From Hymenobacter sp. APR13 (GTDB lineage: Bacteria > Bacteroidota > Bacteroidia > Cytophagales > Hymenobacteraceae), in the NCBI RefSeq assembly GCF_000737515.1, contig NZ_CP006587.1:4025001-4089000 (forward strand): a stretch of 64,000 bases of DNA, read 5' to 3'. The position numbers were made by a program, and so were the translations under genes. Below the pieces are notes generated by a model that saw only the letters and a program-made list of their open reading frames with translations, was not told where the DNA came from and did not search any database. Shown here in pieces: positions 17,297-24,498 of this stretch. Within the stretch, counting starts at the first letter, position 1, and each line of letters starts with the position of its first letter.

Positions 17297-17554
17297 TCAG
17301 TCAGTGGTTGGCAACGTGGTTATATAGTGCATGTGTTCATCGTAGATGGTTACCTGTACTTTCGGATACATGATCAGGATGCCTGTGGCCCGACGCCGGG
17401 CTGCTTCCTCATCTTCAACTTCAAATTCGATATAAGGCTCCGCAGTTGTGCCGTTAGGATTCTGAAAGTAGGTCATGCAGTCCTGCATCAGCACAATACC
17501 GGTGGCCGCTTCGCAAATAAGCAGATAAAAGCGCCGCTTGGGTTGCTCATGCAT
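17297..17554 (-). CDS. Small hypothetical protein
   Basis: An 85-residue acidic protein starting at the ATG at 17554 (MHEQPKRRFYLLICEAATGI). The start overlaps the end of the upstream 17547-17819 gene by 8 bp, indicating translational coupling. The centre (YIEFEVEDEEAARRRATGILIMYP) is a small alpha/beta unit. I do not recognise a family; by position it is a functional partner of the preceding small protein. Confidence 0.65.
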   Translation of the reverse strand: MHEQPKRRFYLLICEAATGIVLMQDCMTYFQNPNGTTAEPYIEFEVEDEEAARRRATGILIMYPKVQVTIYDEHMHYITTLPTTD

Positions 17555-17819
17555 CACACTGGCCGTCCTCATAGTGGTAGTATTCCTGGTTGGCCGATGT
17601 GAAGCGCTGGATAAAGCCCGTAGTGTACTGCTCCAGTTTGGTTGGCTGGAAAATACCTTCCTGTTGCGCCCAGTCATAGGCGCTGATTCCCAACGGATAT
17701 TTAGTGAGGATGCCGCTCACCTGATACTGCTGGATAAACTCTTCAGCCTGTTTCCGGGAAGTGAATACGCCGCTAGTGAAACGGCTGCCGGCTCCGTGAA
17801 ATACCCAAACCTCATTCAT
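17547..17819 (-). CDS. Small protein of a VWVFHG...SGVF family (DUF7710-like)
   Basis: A 90-residue protein with the conserved pattern VWVFHGAGSRFTSGVFTSRKQAEEFI, YPLGISAYDWA and FIQRFTSANQEYYHYEDG. This resembles a small domain of unknown function found widely as a single-domain protein (I recall it as DUF7710; the family name should be confirmed). No catalytic residues are evident. It starts at the ATG at 17819 and is coupled to the next gene by an 8-bp overlap. Confidence 0.7.
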   Translation of the reverse strand: MNEVWVFHGAGSRFTSGVFTSRKQAEEFIQQYQVSGILTKYPLGISAYDWAQQEGIFQPTKLEQYTTGFIQRFTSANQEYYHYEDGQCDA

Positions 17820-17867
17820 GTGGGAGAAGATGTAGTGTTAGTCAAAGGTAAATGGAACCCAAAGAAG

Positions 17868-17905
17868 CGGTAGAGATGCTTCGGCAAGCTCAGCATGATG
17901 TTCAA
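17868..17905. repeat. Single arm of repeat family B
   Basis: AGCGGTAGAGATGCTTCGGCAAGCTCAGCATGATGTTC is one arm only, with CATGATG in place of CATGACG. It overlaps the stop codon of the disrupted cupin gene, so the repeat supplies the 3' end of that gene. Confidence 0.75.
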
Positions 17906-18326
17906 ATATTCTCCTGTGCCGCCTTCGTAAACTGTTTCACTACCTCCGCCGCTTGCGGAAACTCCCGCAGCAGCGCGGCCCGCTCGGCCAGCTCAAAATC
18001 GGCGAAATCGAAGCCGGGGGCCACGGTGCAGCTCACCAGCGCGAAGCCGGGGCGGCGCTTTACCTGGGCCGCAAACCACACGCCCGCCGGAATAACGGCT
18101 TGAGGCAGCTCGCCGCTGGCGAAGTTGGGGCCGAGGATGAGGCGGGTAGGCTGGCCGGTCGTGAGCAGGATGATTTCCAGCGCCTGCCCCTGATGGAAAA
18201 ACCACAGCTCATCGGACTTGATGCGGTGGAAATGGGACTTGTCCTCGTTTTCGAGCAGGTAGTAAATGGCCGTGCTCACGCTACGGGTGTGGCCCGCGGC
18301 GGTGGTCAGCGTGTCGGTGGCACGGT

Positions 18327-19569
18327 CAGGGCTTACGCATCAAATTTAGGGTGACATATTGAGGGCTGACCTTTGTCTTTTCAGACATTGTCAAGCTCTT
18401 CATGTTCAGCCAACTGCTTACTTCTTTTGCCACCCTTCCAGACCCGCGTTGCGCGGGCCGCACCCGACACCGATTGCGCGATATACTGGTCATCGCTATC
18501 TGTGCCGTGGTCGCCGGAGCCGAAACGTGGGTGGACATCGCCCACTACGGCCAGTTGAAGCAGACGTGGCTGGCTACGTTTCTGGAGTTGCCGAGCGGAA
18601 TTCCTTCGCACGACACGTTTCGGCGCGTGTTCTCCCTGCTCGACCCGCAGCTGCTCGAACAGTGCTTTCGGCAGTGGATGGCCACCACCGCTCCACCCTT
18701 GCCCCGCGAGGTCGTGGCCATCGACGGGAAGACGGTACGCCGCTCCTTTGACCGGGGACGGGTCCAGGGCCCGCTGCACGTCGTCAGCGCGTTTGCCACC
18801 GCGCAAGGTCTGAGCCTGGGGCAAGTAGGCGTGCTAGGTAAAGGGCAGGAGTTAGCTGCTATACCAATGTTAATCAGTGGCCTGCAGCTTGCCAATACGA
18901 TTGTTACGGTCGATGCGTTGGGTTGCCAGCGCGCCATTGCCCGGCAACTACTCGCTCAGCAGGCGGATTATATCTTTGCCCTGAAAGGCAACCAAGGACG
19001 CTATTACCGGGCCGTCAAAACCTATTGTCAGCGGAGTTGCGTCGAGCGTTGGGCAGAGTACCCCGCTGACTACGATGCCTTTGACCGCCGCCACGGCCGC
19101 TGGGTACGCCGCCGGGCCTGGGTGCTGCCGCTGGGCGAGGAATTGGCCGGATTGCGCACCTGGCCCGGCTTGCGGGCCATCATCGCGGTCGAAACTATTC
19201 GGCAGGTGCAGCACCAGCCAGGCACGCACGTCGAGTGGCGCTACTACCTAAGCAGTTGCCCCGATGCCCCCGCCGTGCTCATCCAAGCGATCCGCCGCCA
19301 CTGGGCCATCGAAAACAGCCTGCATTGGGTGCTGGATGTCGTCTTCCGGGAGGATGAGGCCCGCAGTCGCGACCGGGTAGCGACCCGCAACTTTGCTGTT
19401 TTGCGCAAGCTGGCTTTTAACCTCTTGCAGCAGGGAAAACATCAGCCTGGGAGCCTGCGGGCCCGACGACGGAACGCGGGCTGGAACGATAACTACATGA
19501 CTCAGCTCCTAACCCGCGCCCGCCAAAACGACTATGCGACTGCTCCTTAAATTTGATGCGTAAGCCCTG
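18327..19569 (+). mobile_element. ISAs1-family insertion sequence, 1243 bp
   Basis: The ends are a 22-bp perfect inverted repeat (18327-18348 and 19548-19569, outer end CAGGGCTTACGCATC). It is flanked by a 10-bp direct repeat GTGGCACGGT at 18317-18326 and 19570-19579, the target-site duplication. Both the intact ends and the perfect duplication point to a recent insertion. One transposase gene fills the element. The target is a DUF985 cupin gene on the opposite strand. Confidence 0.97.
18402..19550 (+). CDS. ISAs1-family transposase
   Basis: A 382-residue DDE transposase. Family motifs are the N-terminal DPRCAGRTRHRLRDILVIAICAVVAGAETW block, VVAIDGKTVRRSFD (first catalytic Asp), TIVTVDALGCQRAIA (second Asp), ADYIFALKGNQG and the C-terminal RRHWAIENSLHWVLDVVFREDE (catalytic Glu region). 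The reading frame is intact, so the element may still be active. The stop codon lies 18 bp before the right end of the element. Confidence 0.95.
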   Translation: MFSQLLTSFATLPDPRCAGRTRHRLRDILVIAICAVVAGAETWVDIAHYGQLKQTWLATFLELPSGIPSHDTFRRVFSLLDPQLLEQCFRQWMATTAPPLPREVVAIDGKTVRRSFDRGRVQGPLHVVSAFATAQGLSLGQVGVLGKGQELAAIPMLISGLQLANTIVTVDALGCQRAIARQLLAQQADYIFALKGNQGRYYRAVKTYCQRSCVERWAEYPADYDAFDRRHGRWVRRRAWVLPLGEELAGLRTWPGLRAIIAVETIRQVQHQPGTHVEWRYYLSSCPDAPAVLIQAIRRHWAIENSLHWVLDVVFREDEARSRDRVATRNFAVLRKLAFNLLQQGKHQPGSLRARRRNAGWNDNYMTQLLTRARQNDYATAP

Positions 19570-19690
19570 GTGGCACGGTAGGTTTCGCGGTAATAGCCGC
19601 CCTCGGGGTGGGGCAGTAGTTGCAGGTGCCGGATAATGTCGGGGGCCGTCATAGAGGCAGGAAAAGAATGGGGCTAAAAGTCGATAGAAA

Positions 19691-19799
19691 CTCGTTGAAC
19701 GTCATGCTGAGCTTGCCGAAGCATCTCTACCGCTTCGCCTGCACTCACACAACGAAGCGGTAGAGATGCTTCGGCAAGCTCAGCATGACGTTCAACGAG
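19691..19799. repeat. Palindromic repeat pair, family B, copy 4
   Basis: The arms are exact inverted copies including their flanks (CTCGTTGAACGTCATG ... CATGACGTTCAACGAG), with inner bases CTACCGCTTCG as in copy 1. The right arm abuts the stop codon of the 19801-20172 gene, so it can act as the 3' hairpin of that transcript. Confidence 0.9.
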
Positions 19800-19800
19800 T

Positions 19801-20172
19801 TTAGCCTTCCTTGAACTCCCCGATGTGCCAGAGCACGCCAGCGGGGTCGTGCACGAAGCACTCCTTACCCCAAGCTTCTTCCCGGATGGGCAGCACCTTC
19901 ACGCCGGCAAACTGCCCGGGCAGGTCCAGGGTCGTGAGCTGCTGCCAGTACTGCTCCACATCTTCGACCTCCAGAAACAGCATGGTGTTATCCACCCAGT
20001 CAGGTACATAAGCGTCCTGCAGGTAAAAGCTAACACCTCCCAGCGAAAACAGGGACATGGCCGGCGACAGAACGGTTTCGGTGAAGCCGAAGGTGCGGTA
20101 GAAGTGGCGCGAAACGTTGTACTCCTTGGCTCCGATGAAGGGCCGGAGGGAGCGGATGGAGGGAGTCGGCAT
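19801..20172 (-). CDS. Glyoxalase/bleomycin-resistance (VOC) superfamily protein
   Basis: A 123-residue single VOC domain with two beta-alpha-beta-beta-beta units. It shows RPFIGAKEYNVSRHFYRTFGF, FYLQDAYVPDWVDNTMLFLEVEDVEQYWQQL and the C-terminal ECFVHDPAGVLWHIGEF, the last being the usual metal- or substrate-side strand. Small VOC proteins include lyases, dioxygenases and antibiotic-binding proteins; nothing here defines which. The ATG at 20172 is used. It is divergent from the aldo/keto reductase gene at 20319. Confidence 0.85.
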   Translation of the reverse strand: MPTPSIRSLRPFIGAKEYNVSRHFYRTFGFTETVLSPAMSLFSLGGVSFYLQDAYVPDWVDNTMLFLEVEDVEQYWQQLTTLDLPGQFAGVKVLPIREEAWGKECFVHDPAGVLWHIGEFKEG

Positions 20173-20318
20173 TAGATGAGGCGGGCGTTGGATGATACTG
20201 TTCAGAAATACCAGGCAGGGAAAGATAGGGGGGCAGAGCGAAACAATTAGCCGGCGCCACGCGTGCTTTTGGCAGGTTCCTTCGTACTTGCCACTCTAGT
20301 CCAACACTTCCCTTTCCT

Positions 20319-21311
20319 ATGCCCTACCAACCCAGCCCCGGCCGCTACGCCACTATGCCCTACCGCCGCTGCGGCCGCAGCGGCCTGAAACTGCCGGCCG
20401 TCTCGCTCGGCCTCTGGCACAACTTCGGCGACGTGGACGTGCTCCAGAACTTCCGCGCCATCCTGCACCGGGCCTTCGACTCGGGGGTCACGCATTTCGA
20501 TCTGGCCAACAACTACGGCCCGCCGCCCGGCTCGGCCGAAACCAATTTTGGCCGCATTCTGAAAGAGGACTTCCGGGGCTACCGCGACGAACTGGTGATT
20601 TCCACCAAGGCTGGCTACCACATGTGGGAAGGGCCCTACGGCGAATGGGGCTCCCGCAAATACCTCATTTCCAGTCTCGACCAGAGCCTGCGCCGCATGA
20701 AGCTGGACTACGTGGACATCTTCTACTCGCACCGCCCAGACCCTGATACGCCCCTGGAAGAAACTATGGGTGCCCTCGACCACGTGGTGCGCCAGGGCAA
20801 AGCCTTGTACGTAGGCATCAGCAACTACGAGCCCCGGGAGGCCGCCGAGGCCATCCGCATCCTGCGCGAGCTGGGCACGCCCTGCCTGATTCACCAGCCC
20901 AAGTACTCGATGTTTGAGCGCGGTCCGGAAAACGGTCTGCTGGACCTGCTGGGGCAGGAAGGCGTAGGCTGCATTCCGTTCTCGCCGCTGGCCCAGGGCC
21001 TGCTCACCAACAAATACCTGCACGGCATCCCCGACGATTCGCGGGTGGCCAAAGGCGTGGGCTTCCTCACCGAAAACCAGCTGACCGAAGCCCGCCTTAC
21101 GCAAATCCGCCAGCTAAACGACCTAGCCCAGGAGCGCGGCCAGAGTCTAGCCCAACTAGCCCTCAGCTGGATTCTGCGCGACGAGCGCATCACCTCAGTG
21201 CTCATCGGCGCCAGCAAGCCCGAGCAGCTCACCAACTCTTTGCGCTGCCTGGAAAACCTGCAGTTCAGCCCCGAGGAACTGGCCCGGATTGAGAAAGTGC
21301 TGAAGGCCTAA
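20319..21311 (+). CDS. Aldo/keto reductase, YghZ / glyceraldehyde-3-phosphate reductase type
   Basis: A 330-residue reductase with the subgroup-specific N-terminus MPYRRCGRSGLKLPAVSLGLWHNFG. The tetrad residues lie in HFDLANNYGPPPGSAE, VISTKAGYHMWEGPYGEWGSRKYL and DIFYSHRPDPDTP. The C-terminus ITSVLIGASKPEQLTNSL binds the cofactor. Characterised relatives reduce L-glyceraldehyde 3-phosphate and methylglyoxal with NADPH, so a detoxification role is plausible. The ATG at 20319 is chosen; a second at 20355 is also possible. A palindromic repeat follows directly and may terminate it. Confidence 0.92.
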   Translation: MPYQPSPGRYATMPYRRCGRSGLKLPAVSLGLWHNFGDVDVLQNFRAILHRAFDSGVTHFDLANNYGPPPGSAETNFGRILKEDFRGYRDELVISTKAGYHMWEGPYGEWGSRKYLISSLDQSLRRMKLDYVDIFYSHRPDPDTPLEETMGALDHVVRQGKALYVGISNYEPREAAEAIRILRELGTPCLIHQPKYSMFERGPENGLLDLLGQEGVGCIPFSPLAQGLLTNKYLHGIPDDSRVAKGVGFLTENQLTEARLTQIRQLNDLAQERGQSLAQLALSWILRDERITSVLIGASKPEQLTNSLRCLENLQFSPEELARIEKVLKA

Positions 21312-21313
21312 AC

Positions 21314-21393
21314 CTGTCATTCCGAGCGTAGCGAGGAATCTGGGTCAGCCTCTTATGGGTAACTCAGATTCCTCGCTGTGCTCGGAATGACAG
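21314..21393. repeat. Palindromic repeat pair, family B variant
   Basis: CTGTCATTCCGAGCGTAGCGAGGAATCTG and its near-complement CAGATTCCTCGCTGTGCTCGGAATGACAG enclose a short loop. The arm sequence differs from the CATGCTGAGC type but has the same plan, and the same variant reappears at 62045. It starts 2 bp after the reductase stop codon. Confidence 0.85.
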
Positions 21394-21414
21394 ATGGTAT
21401 TGCGGTTTCGGCCA

Positions 21415-21846
21415 CTACGGGTGCTGCCGCAGAAGCTGTAGCGTTTTCTTGTCCGGCTCACCGCCGAAGAACTTGTCCAGCACCCGTTGAAAAACCGGGT
21501 CGGCGCCTTCCAGGGCGGCGAACAGCGTCATACTGGAGCGGAGCTTCAGGTCATCGGGACTGCCCATGATGTGGGTGGCGTCGGTGTCAGCCAGCGTCAG
21601 CAGCGCCGCGCTGATTTCCCGCAGGCGCGGGCCCAGTACCGGGTGTTGCAGGTATGCCTCGGCTTCCTGCCGGTTTTGGATGGCATAGAACCGGGCCGTT
21701 TCGCTGTAGCCCAATCCTTGCACTTGGGGGAAGATGTACCACATCCAATGGCTGCGCTTGCGGCCGGCCCGGATTTCCGAGAGGGCCGTGGCATAGTCGC
21801 GCTGCTGGGCGTCGAGGAAGCGTTGCAGGTTTGGGGGCTGAGGCAT
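21415..21846 (-). CDS. DUF1810-family protein
   Basis: A 143-residue protein matching the DUF1810 family: it starts NLQRFLDAQQRDYATALSEIRAGRKRSHWMWYIFPQVQGLG, and continues with FYAIQNRQEAEAYLQHPVLGPRLREI and DDLKLRSSMTLF. Members are small helical proteins of unknown activity found across bacteria. The ATG at 21846 gives the normal N-terminus; an earlier in-frame start would add 41 unrelated residues. It follows the disrupted VOC gene in the same direction with 133 bp between. Confidence 0.88.
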   Translation of the reverse strand: MPQPPNLQRFLDAQQRDYATALSEIRAGRKRSHWMWYIFPQVQGLGYSETARFYAIQNRQEAEAYLQHPVLGPRLREISAALLTLADTDATHIMGSPDDLKLRSSMTLFAALEGADPVFQRVLDKFFGGEPDKKTLQLLRQHP

Positions 21847-22263
21847 GGTGCAAACGGTGGGGAAACTGATCTGGCGGCCCCGCTTGTAGAGAGTACTGCC
21901 AGCGGAACAACCGGAAACAGTGCTACGGAAATGCGGCCAGTTGGGGTGTCCCTGCCCGAATACGACCACCCCAATTATGCTACTCGGTGTAGGCCCCCGA
22001 GGAGTAAGTCAGCTCGTAGCTATGCGTGTAAATCTCGAAGACAATGCCAAACGGGTCTTCCACGTAGCACATGCGGTAGGGCTTCTCTCCCGGGTAATAG
22101 GCCCGAATAGGCATGCGCTGCTTGCCGCCCGCGGCCACAATCCGGCTGACCAGTCCCTCAATGTCGGGGTCCTGCACGCAGAAATGGAACAGGCCCGTGT
22201 TGAACGGCTGGAATGCCGGTGCCTCCTTCACGCCCTGAGGAAAGGAAAACTGAGGTGGTCTAG

Positions 22264-23145
22264 CTAAGCCGAACACAATTGGGACGTTGTTTGAAGTTGG
22301 GTTTCGAAGTGGTTGGGCGAGTGATAGCCGAGAGCAGAATGTCGGCGTTCGGCGTTGTAATAGGCAATATGGTGGCTGATTTCGAGCTTGGCTTCGGCCA
22401 GGCCGGGGAAGCTGCCGCCGTCGAGCAGTTCAGCCTTGAAGCGGCTCCAAAACGATTCGGCGTGGGCGTTGTCGTAGCAGTTGCCGCGCCGGCTCATGCT
22501 TTGCAGTGCGCCGTGTTGGGCGACCAGGGCTTTGAAGCGGGTAGCCGTGTACTGGCTGCCCTGGTCGGAGTGCACGACCAGTCCAGCCGCGGGCCGGCGC
22601 ACGACCAGGGCCCGGCGCAAGGCCTCGCTGACCAAGTCCTCGGGCATGGTATCGCGCACGTCCCAGCCCACGATTTTGCGCGAGCAGCGGTCGAGCCAGA
22701 TGGCTAAGTACAGCCAGCCGCCGCCCTGGCGGGGCAAGTACGTGATGTCGCCCACCCAGACCCGGTTCGGGGCGGTGGGGGCCGGTTGGCCGAGTAAGCG
22801 GTTGGGGGCGGCGCGCACGGCCGGGTCGGAATCGGTGGTGCGGGGCACGAACGAGCGGGGCTGCTGGGCGCGCAAGCCGTGCGCTTTGAGCACGCGCCGA
22901 ATGCGCCAACGGCCCACGCCATGGCCTTCGGCCTGCACCTCGGCCCGCAGCCGGCGCGTACCGTAGCGCTGGCTGTGGCGTACAAATGCTTGGCGTACGG
23001 CTACTTGCCAGGCCGGCTCGGGTACAGGTTGGCCCTGCTGCCGGTGCCAGGCGTAGTATGCGCTGGGCGCGATGTGCAACACGCGGCAGAGCTGGCGTAC
23101 GGGCACCCGCACCTGGCACTGGGCGATGTATCGGTACGTACTCAC
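22264..23145 (-). CDS. IS3-family transposase OrfB (DDE integrase domain)
   Basis: A 293-residue frame that carries the rve catalytic core: VWVGDITYLPRQGGGWLYLAIWLD (first Asp), GLVVHSDQGSQYTA (second Asp) and SFWSRFKAELLDGG (Glu), ending YNAERRHSALGYHSPNHFE. It opens with a GTG at 23145 that overlaps the orfA stop (GTGA). In IS3 elements the active product is normally an OrfAB fusion made by -1 frameshifting. The -1 frame from orfA continues without a stop into this frame, so the fusion is possible here. Confidence 0.95.
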   Translation of the reverse strand: MSTYRYIAQCQVRVPVRQLCRVLHIAPSAYYAWHRQQGQPVPEPAWQVAVRQAFVRHSQRYGTRRLRAEVQAEGHGVGRWRIRRVLKAHGLRAQQPRSFVPRTTDSDPAVRAAPNRLLGQPAPTAPNRVWVGDITYLPRQGGGWLYLAIWLDRCSRKIVGWDVRDTMPEDLVSEALRRALVVRRPAAGLVVHSDQGSQYTATRFKALVAQHGALQSMSRRGNCYDNAHAESFWSRFKAELLDGGSFPGLAEAKLEISHHIAYYNAERRHSALGYHSPNHFETQLQTTSQLCSA

Positions 23146-23444
23146 GGGGTCGGCTGGCCGAAGATGACCAAGGCTTTTTTTAAAATATCCAGCTCCTGCG
23201 CCAGCCGCTTGTTGGCGGCGCGCAGAGCACGCACCTCCGGGTCACGGGCCACTTCGACGCTGCCGACCTCGGCCACCACTTGGGCCTGCTGCCAGCGGTA
23301 GAGCAGCTTGGGGCTGATGCCCAACTCGCGGGCTGCGGCTTGCGTACTGCGGCTCTCGGACGCCAAGCGCAGGGCCTCGACCTTGAACGCCTCGTCGTAT
23401 TTACGCCGTTTGTCGGGCGACGACCCGCTGGTTTTTGCTGCCAT
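23142..23444 (-). CDS. IS3-family transposase OrfA (helix-turn-helix)
   Basis: A 100-residue DNA-binding subunit with the IS3 OrfA helix-turn-helix (KRRKYDEAFKVEALRLASES...AARELGISPKLLYRWQQ) followed by a leucine-zipper-like helix (VRALRAANKRLAQELDILKKAL). It recognises the element ends. The ATG is at 23444. It overlaps orfB by 4 bp. Confidence 0.93.
   Translation of the reverse strand: MAAKTSGSSPDKRRKYDEAFKVEALRLASESRSTQAAARELGISPKLLYRWQQAQVVAEVGSVEVARDPEVRALRAANKRLAQELDILKKALVIFGQPTP
23175..23181 (-). other. Candidate -1 programmed frameshift site in orfA
   Basis: Seven consecutive A residues on the minus strand, read in frame as TTA-AAA-AAA-G, form a classical A-AAA-AAA slippery heptamer. 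Slipping back one base here continues through SLGHLRPADPVSTYRYI into OrfB without a stop. Confidence 0.75.
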
Positions 23445-23912
23445 AACAGAAGAAATATACGTCCTTCTTCTGTCCGCCTTCTCTAGACCACCTCAAACAG
23501 CTCGATGCCGATGCTGTCCGACGTAGCCAGATGCGCAATCTGGAAGTGTCCCCAGCCGGGCCCGAACACGTCGAGGCACATCTGGCCGATAGCCGTATCG
23601 GTTTCCTCGGTTACCGTGCTGGGGGCCATGACGAGGTACCAGCCCATGACCTCTGTATAAAACTGCACCGCGGCGTCAATGTCCGGCACGGTGATGCCAA
23701 TGTGCGAAAATGCCTTCGGATAAGCCTGGGGAGTGTTCATACGGAATGATGTGGGGTGAAATGATCGTGCAGCTAAACTGCAGCCAATAGAGCCACGGCT
23801 AGGTCAGTAGCGGCCTGGGCGTACGTGCGGCCTGTCCAGCATCGTGCAGATGCCGGCTGGCCTTTTCGGCTGGGGCAGTGGCCCCTGAAAACGCTCCGCA
23901 AAAGTGCCCTAT

Positions 23913-23930
23913 CTTGTACCCTGGCACAAG
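23913..23930. promoter_or_regulatory. Candidate HxlR operator
   Basis: An inverted repeat CTTGT-N8-ACAAG lies in the 264-bp gap between the divergent VOC pseudogene (start 23740) and the HxlR gene (start 24005), followed by the palindrome AAGTACTT. The position suits an autoregulated divergent promoter, but the match is short and unproven. Confidence 0.35.
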
Positions 23931-24004
23931 TACTTACCCAAAGGTTCGATAGTCTCCTAAAAGAGTAAATTTCTGATTTTCAGGAGGTAATTTTCTGTGT
24001 TATA

Positions 24005-24310
24005 ATGAAGAATTCCGTTTGCTCCCTGCACGCAACGATGGAGTTAATTGGTGGCAAGTGGAAGCCCCTGCTGCTATTCCATCTGCTGGAAGGACCGCAA
24101 CGGTCCGGGGTACTTCAGCGCATGGTACCGGAGATATCCAACAAGATGTTTACCCAGACAATGCGGGAACTGGAACACGACCAATTACTGACCCGCACTG
24201 TACACGCGGCCGTGCCGCCCCAGGTAGACTATGACCTTACTACACTCGGCAAGTCGCTGGCTCCTATTCTGCGCGACCTGGATCAGTGGGGTAAACAGTT
24301 CATTTCCTAG
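24005..24310 (+). CDS. HxlR-family winged-helix transcriptional regulator
   Basis: A 101-residue MarR-like winged helix of the HxlR type. The N-terminal Cys (residue 5) precedes the signature LIGGKWKPLLLFHLLEGPQRSGVLQRMVPEISNKMFTQTMRELE. Relatives such as YodB and HypR sense electrophiles or oxidants through this cysteine and control a divergent detoxification gene. The divergent gene here is the VOC gene destroyed by the IS3 element, so this regulator may have lost its target. The start ATG at 24005 is the first in frame. Confidence 0.9.
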   Translation: MKNSVCSLHATMELIGGKWKPLLLFHLLEGPQRSGVLQRMVPEISNKMFTQTMRELEHDQLLTRTVHAAVPPQVDYDLTTLGKSLAPILRDLDQWGKQFIS

Positions 24311-24498
24311 CTGCATCAGCCCCAATCCTGCATACCCGACATCCGCGGCTAGCCCCTGACCAGCCAGTAATAAAGATGCCGTAGTTATGCGGGCCCGGCT
24401 GGTCGTATTGGCCTGACGTGTTCAGGTCAGGCTTCTTACCTACGCATGTCCCGCGTTGGTAGCCAATGCCACAGTGCAGTTAGGGTGGGCAGCGCGAC

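Larger units (their letters stand above)
17902..19652 (-). pseudogene. DUF985 cupin-family protein, split by an ISAs1-family insertion
   Basis: The N-terminus reads from the ATG at 19652 (MTAPDIIRHLQLLPHPEGG...RETYRAT) to 19570, where the insertion sequence begins. The C-terminal part resumes beyond the element at 18326 and runs to 17902 (LTTAAGHTRSVSTAIYYLL...FADFELAERAALL). Removing the element and one 10-bp target copy restores one frame of about 163 codons, the usual length of this family. DUF985 cupins are small metal-type beta-barrels of unknown substrate. A GTG at 18279 could still start a 125-residue fragment, but that lacks the first strands, so the gene is probably inactive. Confidence 0.95.
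22251..23495 (-). mobile_element. IS3-family insertion sequence, 1245 bp
   Basis: Ends carry inverted repeats that begin TGAGGTGGTCTAG, identical for 13 bp (22251-22263 and 23483-23495) and partly conserved further in. A 3-bp AAC target duplication flanks the element (22248-22250 and 23496-23498), normal for IS3. Two overlapping frames, orfA and orfB, fill it. A poly-A slippery site lies near the end of orfA. The element is oriented like its host VOC gene. Confidence 0.95.
21980..23740 (-). pseudogene. VOC-family protein, split by an IS3-family insertion
   Basis: The N-terminal half reads from the ATG at 23740 (MNTPQAYPKAFSHIGITVPDIDAAVQFY...SIGIELF). The C-terminal half ends at 21980 (FPQGVKEAPAFQPFNTGLFHFCVQDP...YVEDPFGIVFEIYTHSYELTY). 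Deleting the element and one AAC target copy joins them in frame as ...GIELFSFPQGVKE..., giving a complete two-unit VOC protein of about 170 residues. The element cuts just after the middle of the domain, so neither fragment should fold. The gene is divergent from an HxlR regulator at 24005, which probably once controlled it. Confidence 0.95.

Noticed and set aside
23940..23970. tRNA-like GGTTCGA sequence
   Set aside because: Only the T-loop string is present; no acceptor or anticodon stem can be drawn around it. No tRNA gene was found in any gap.
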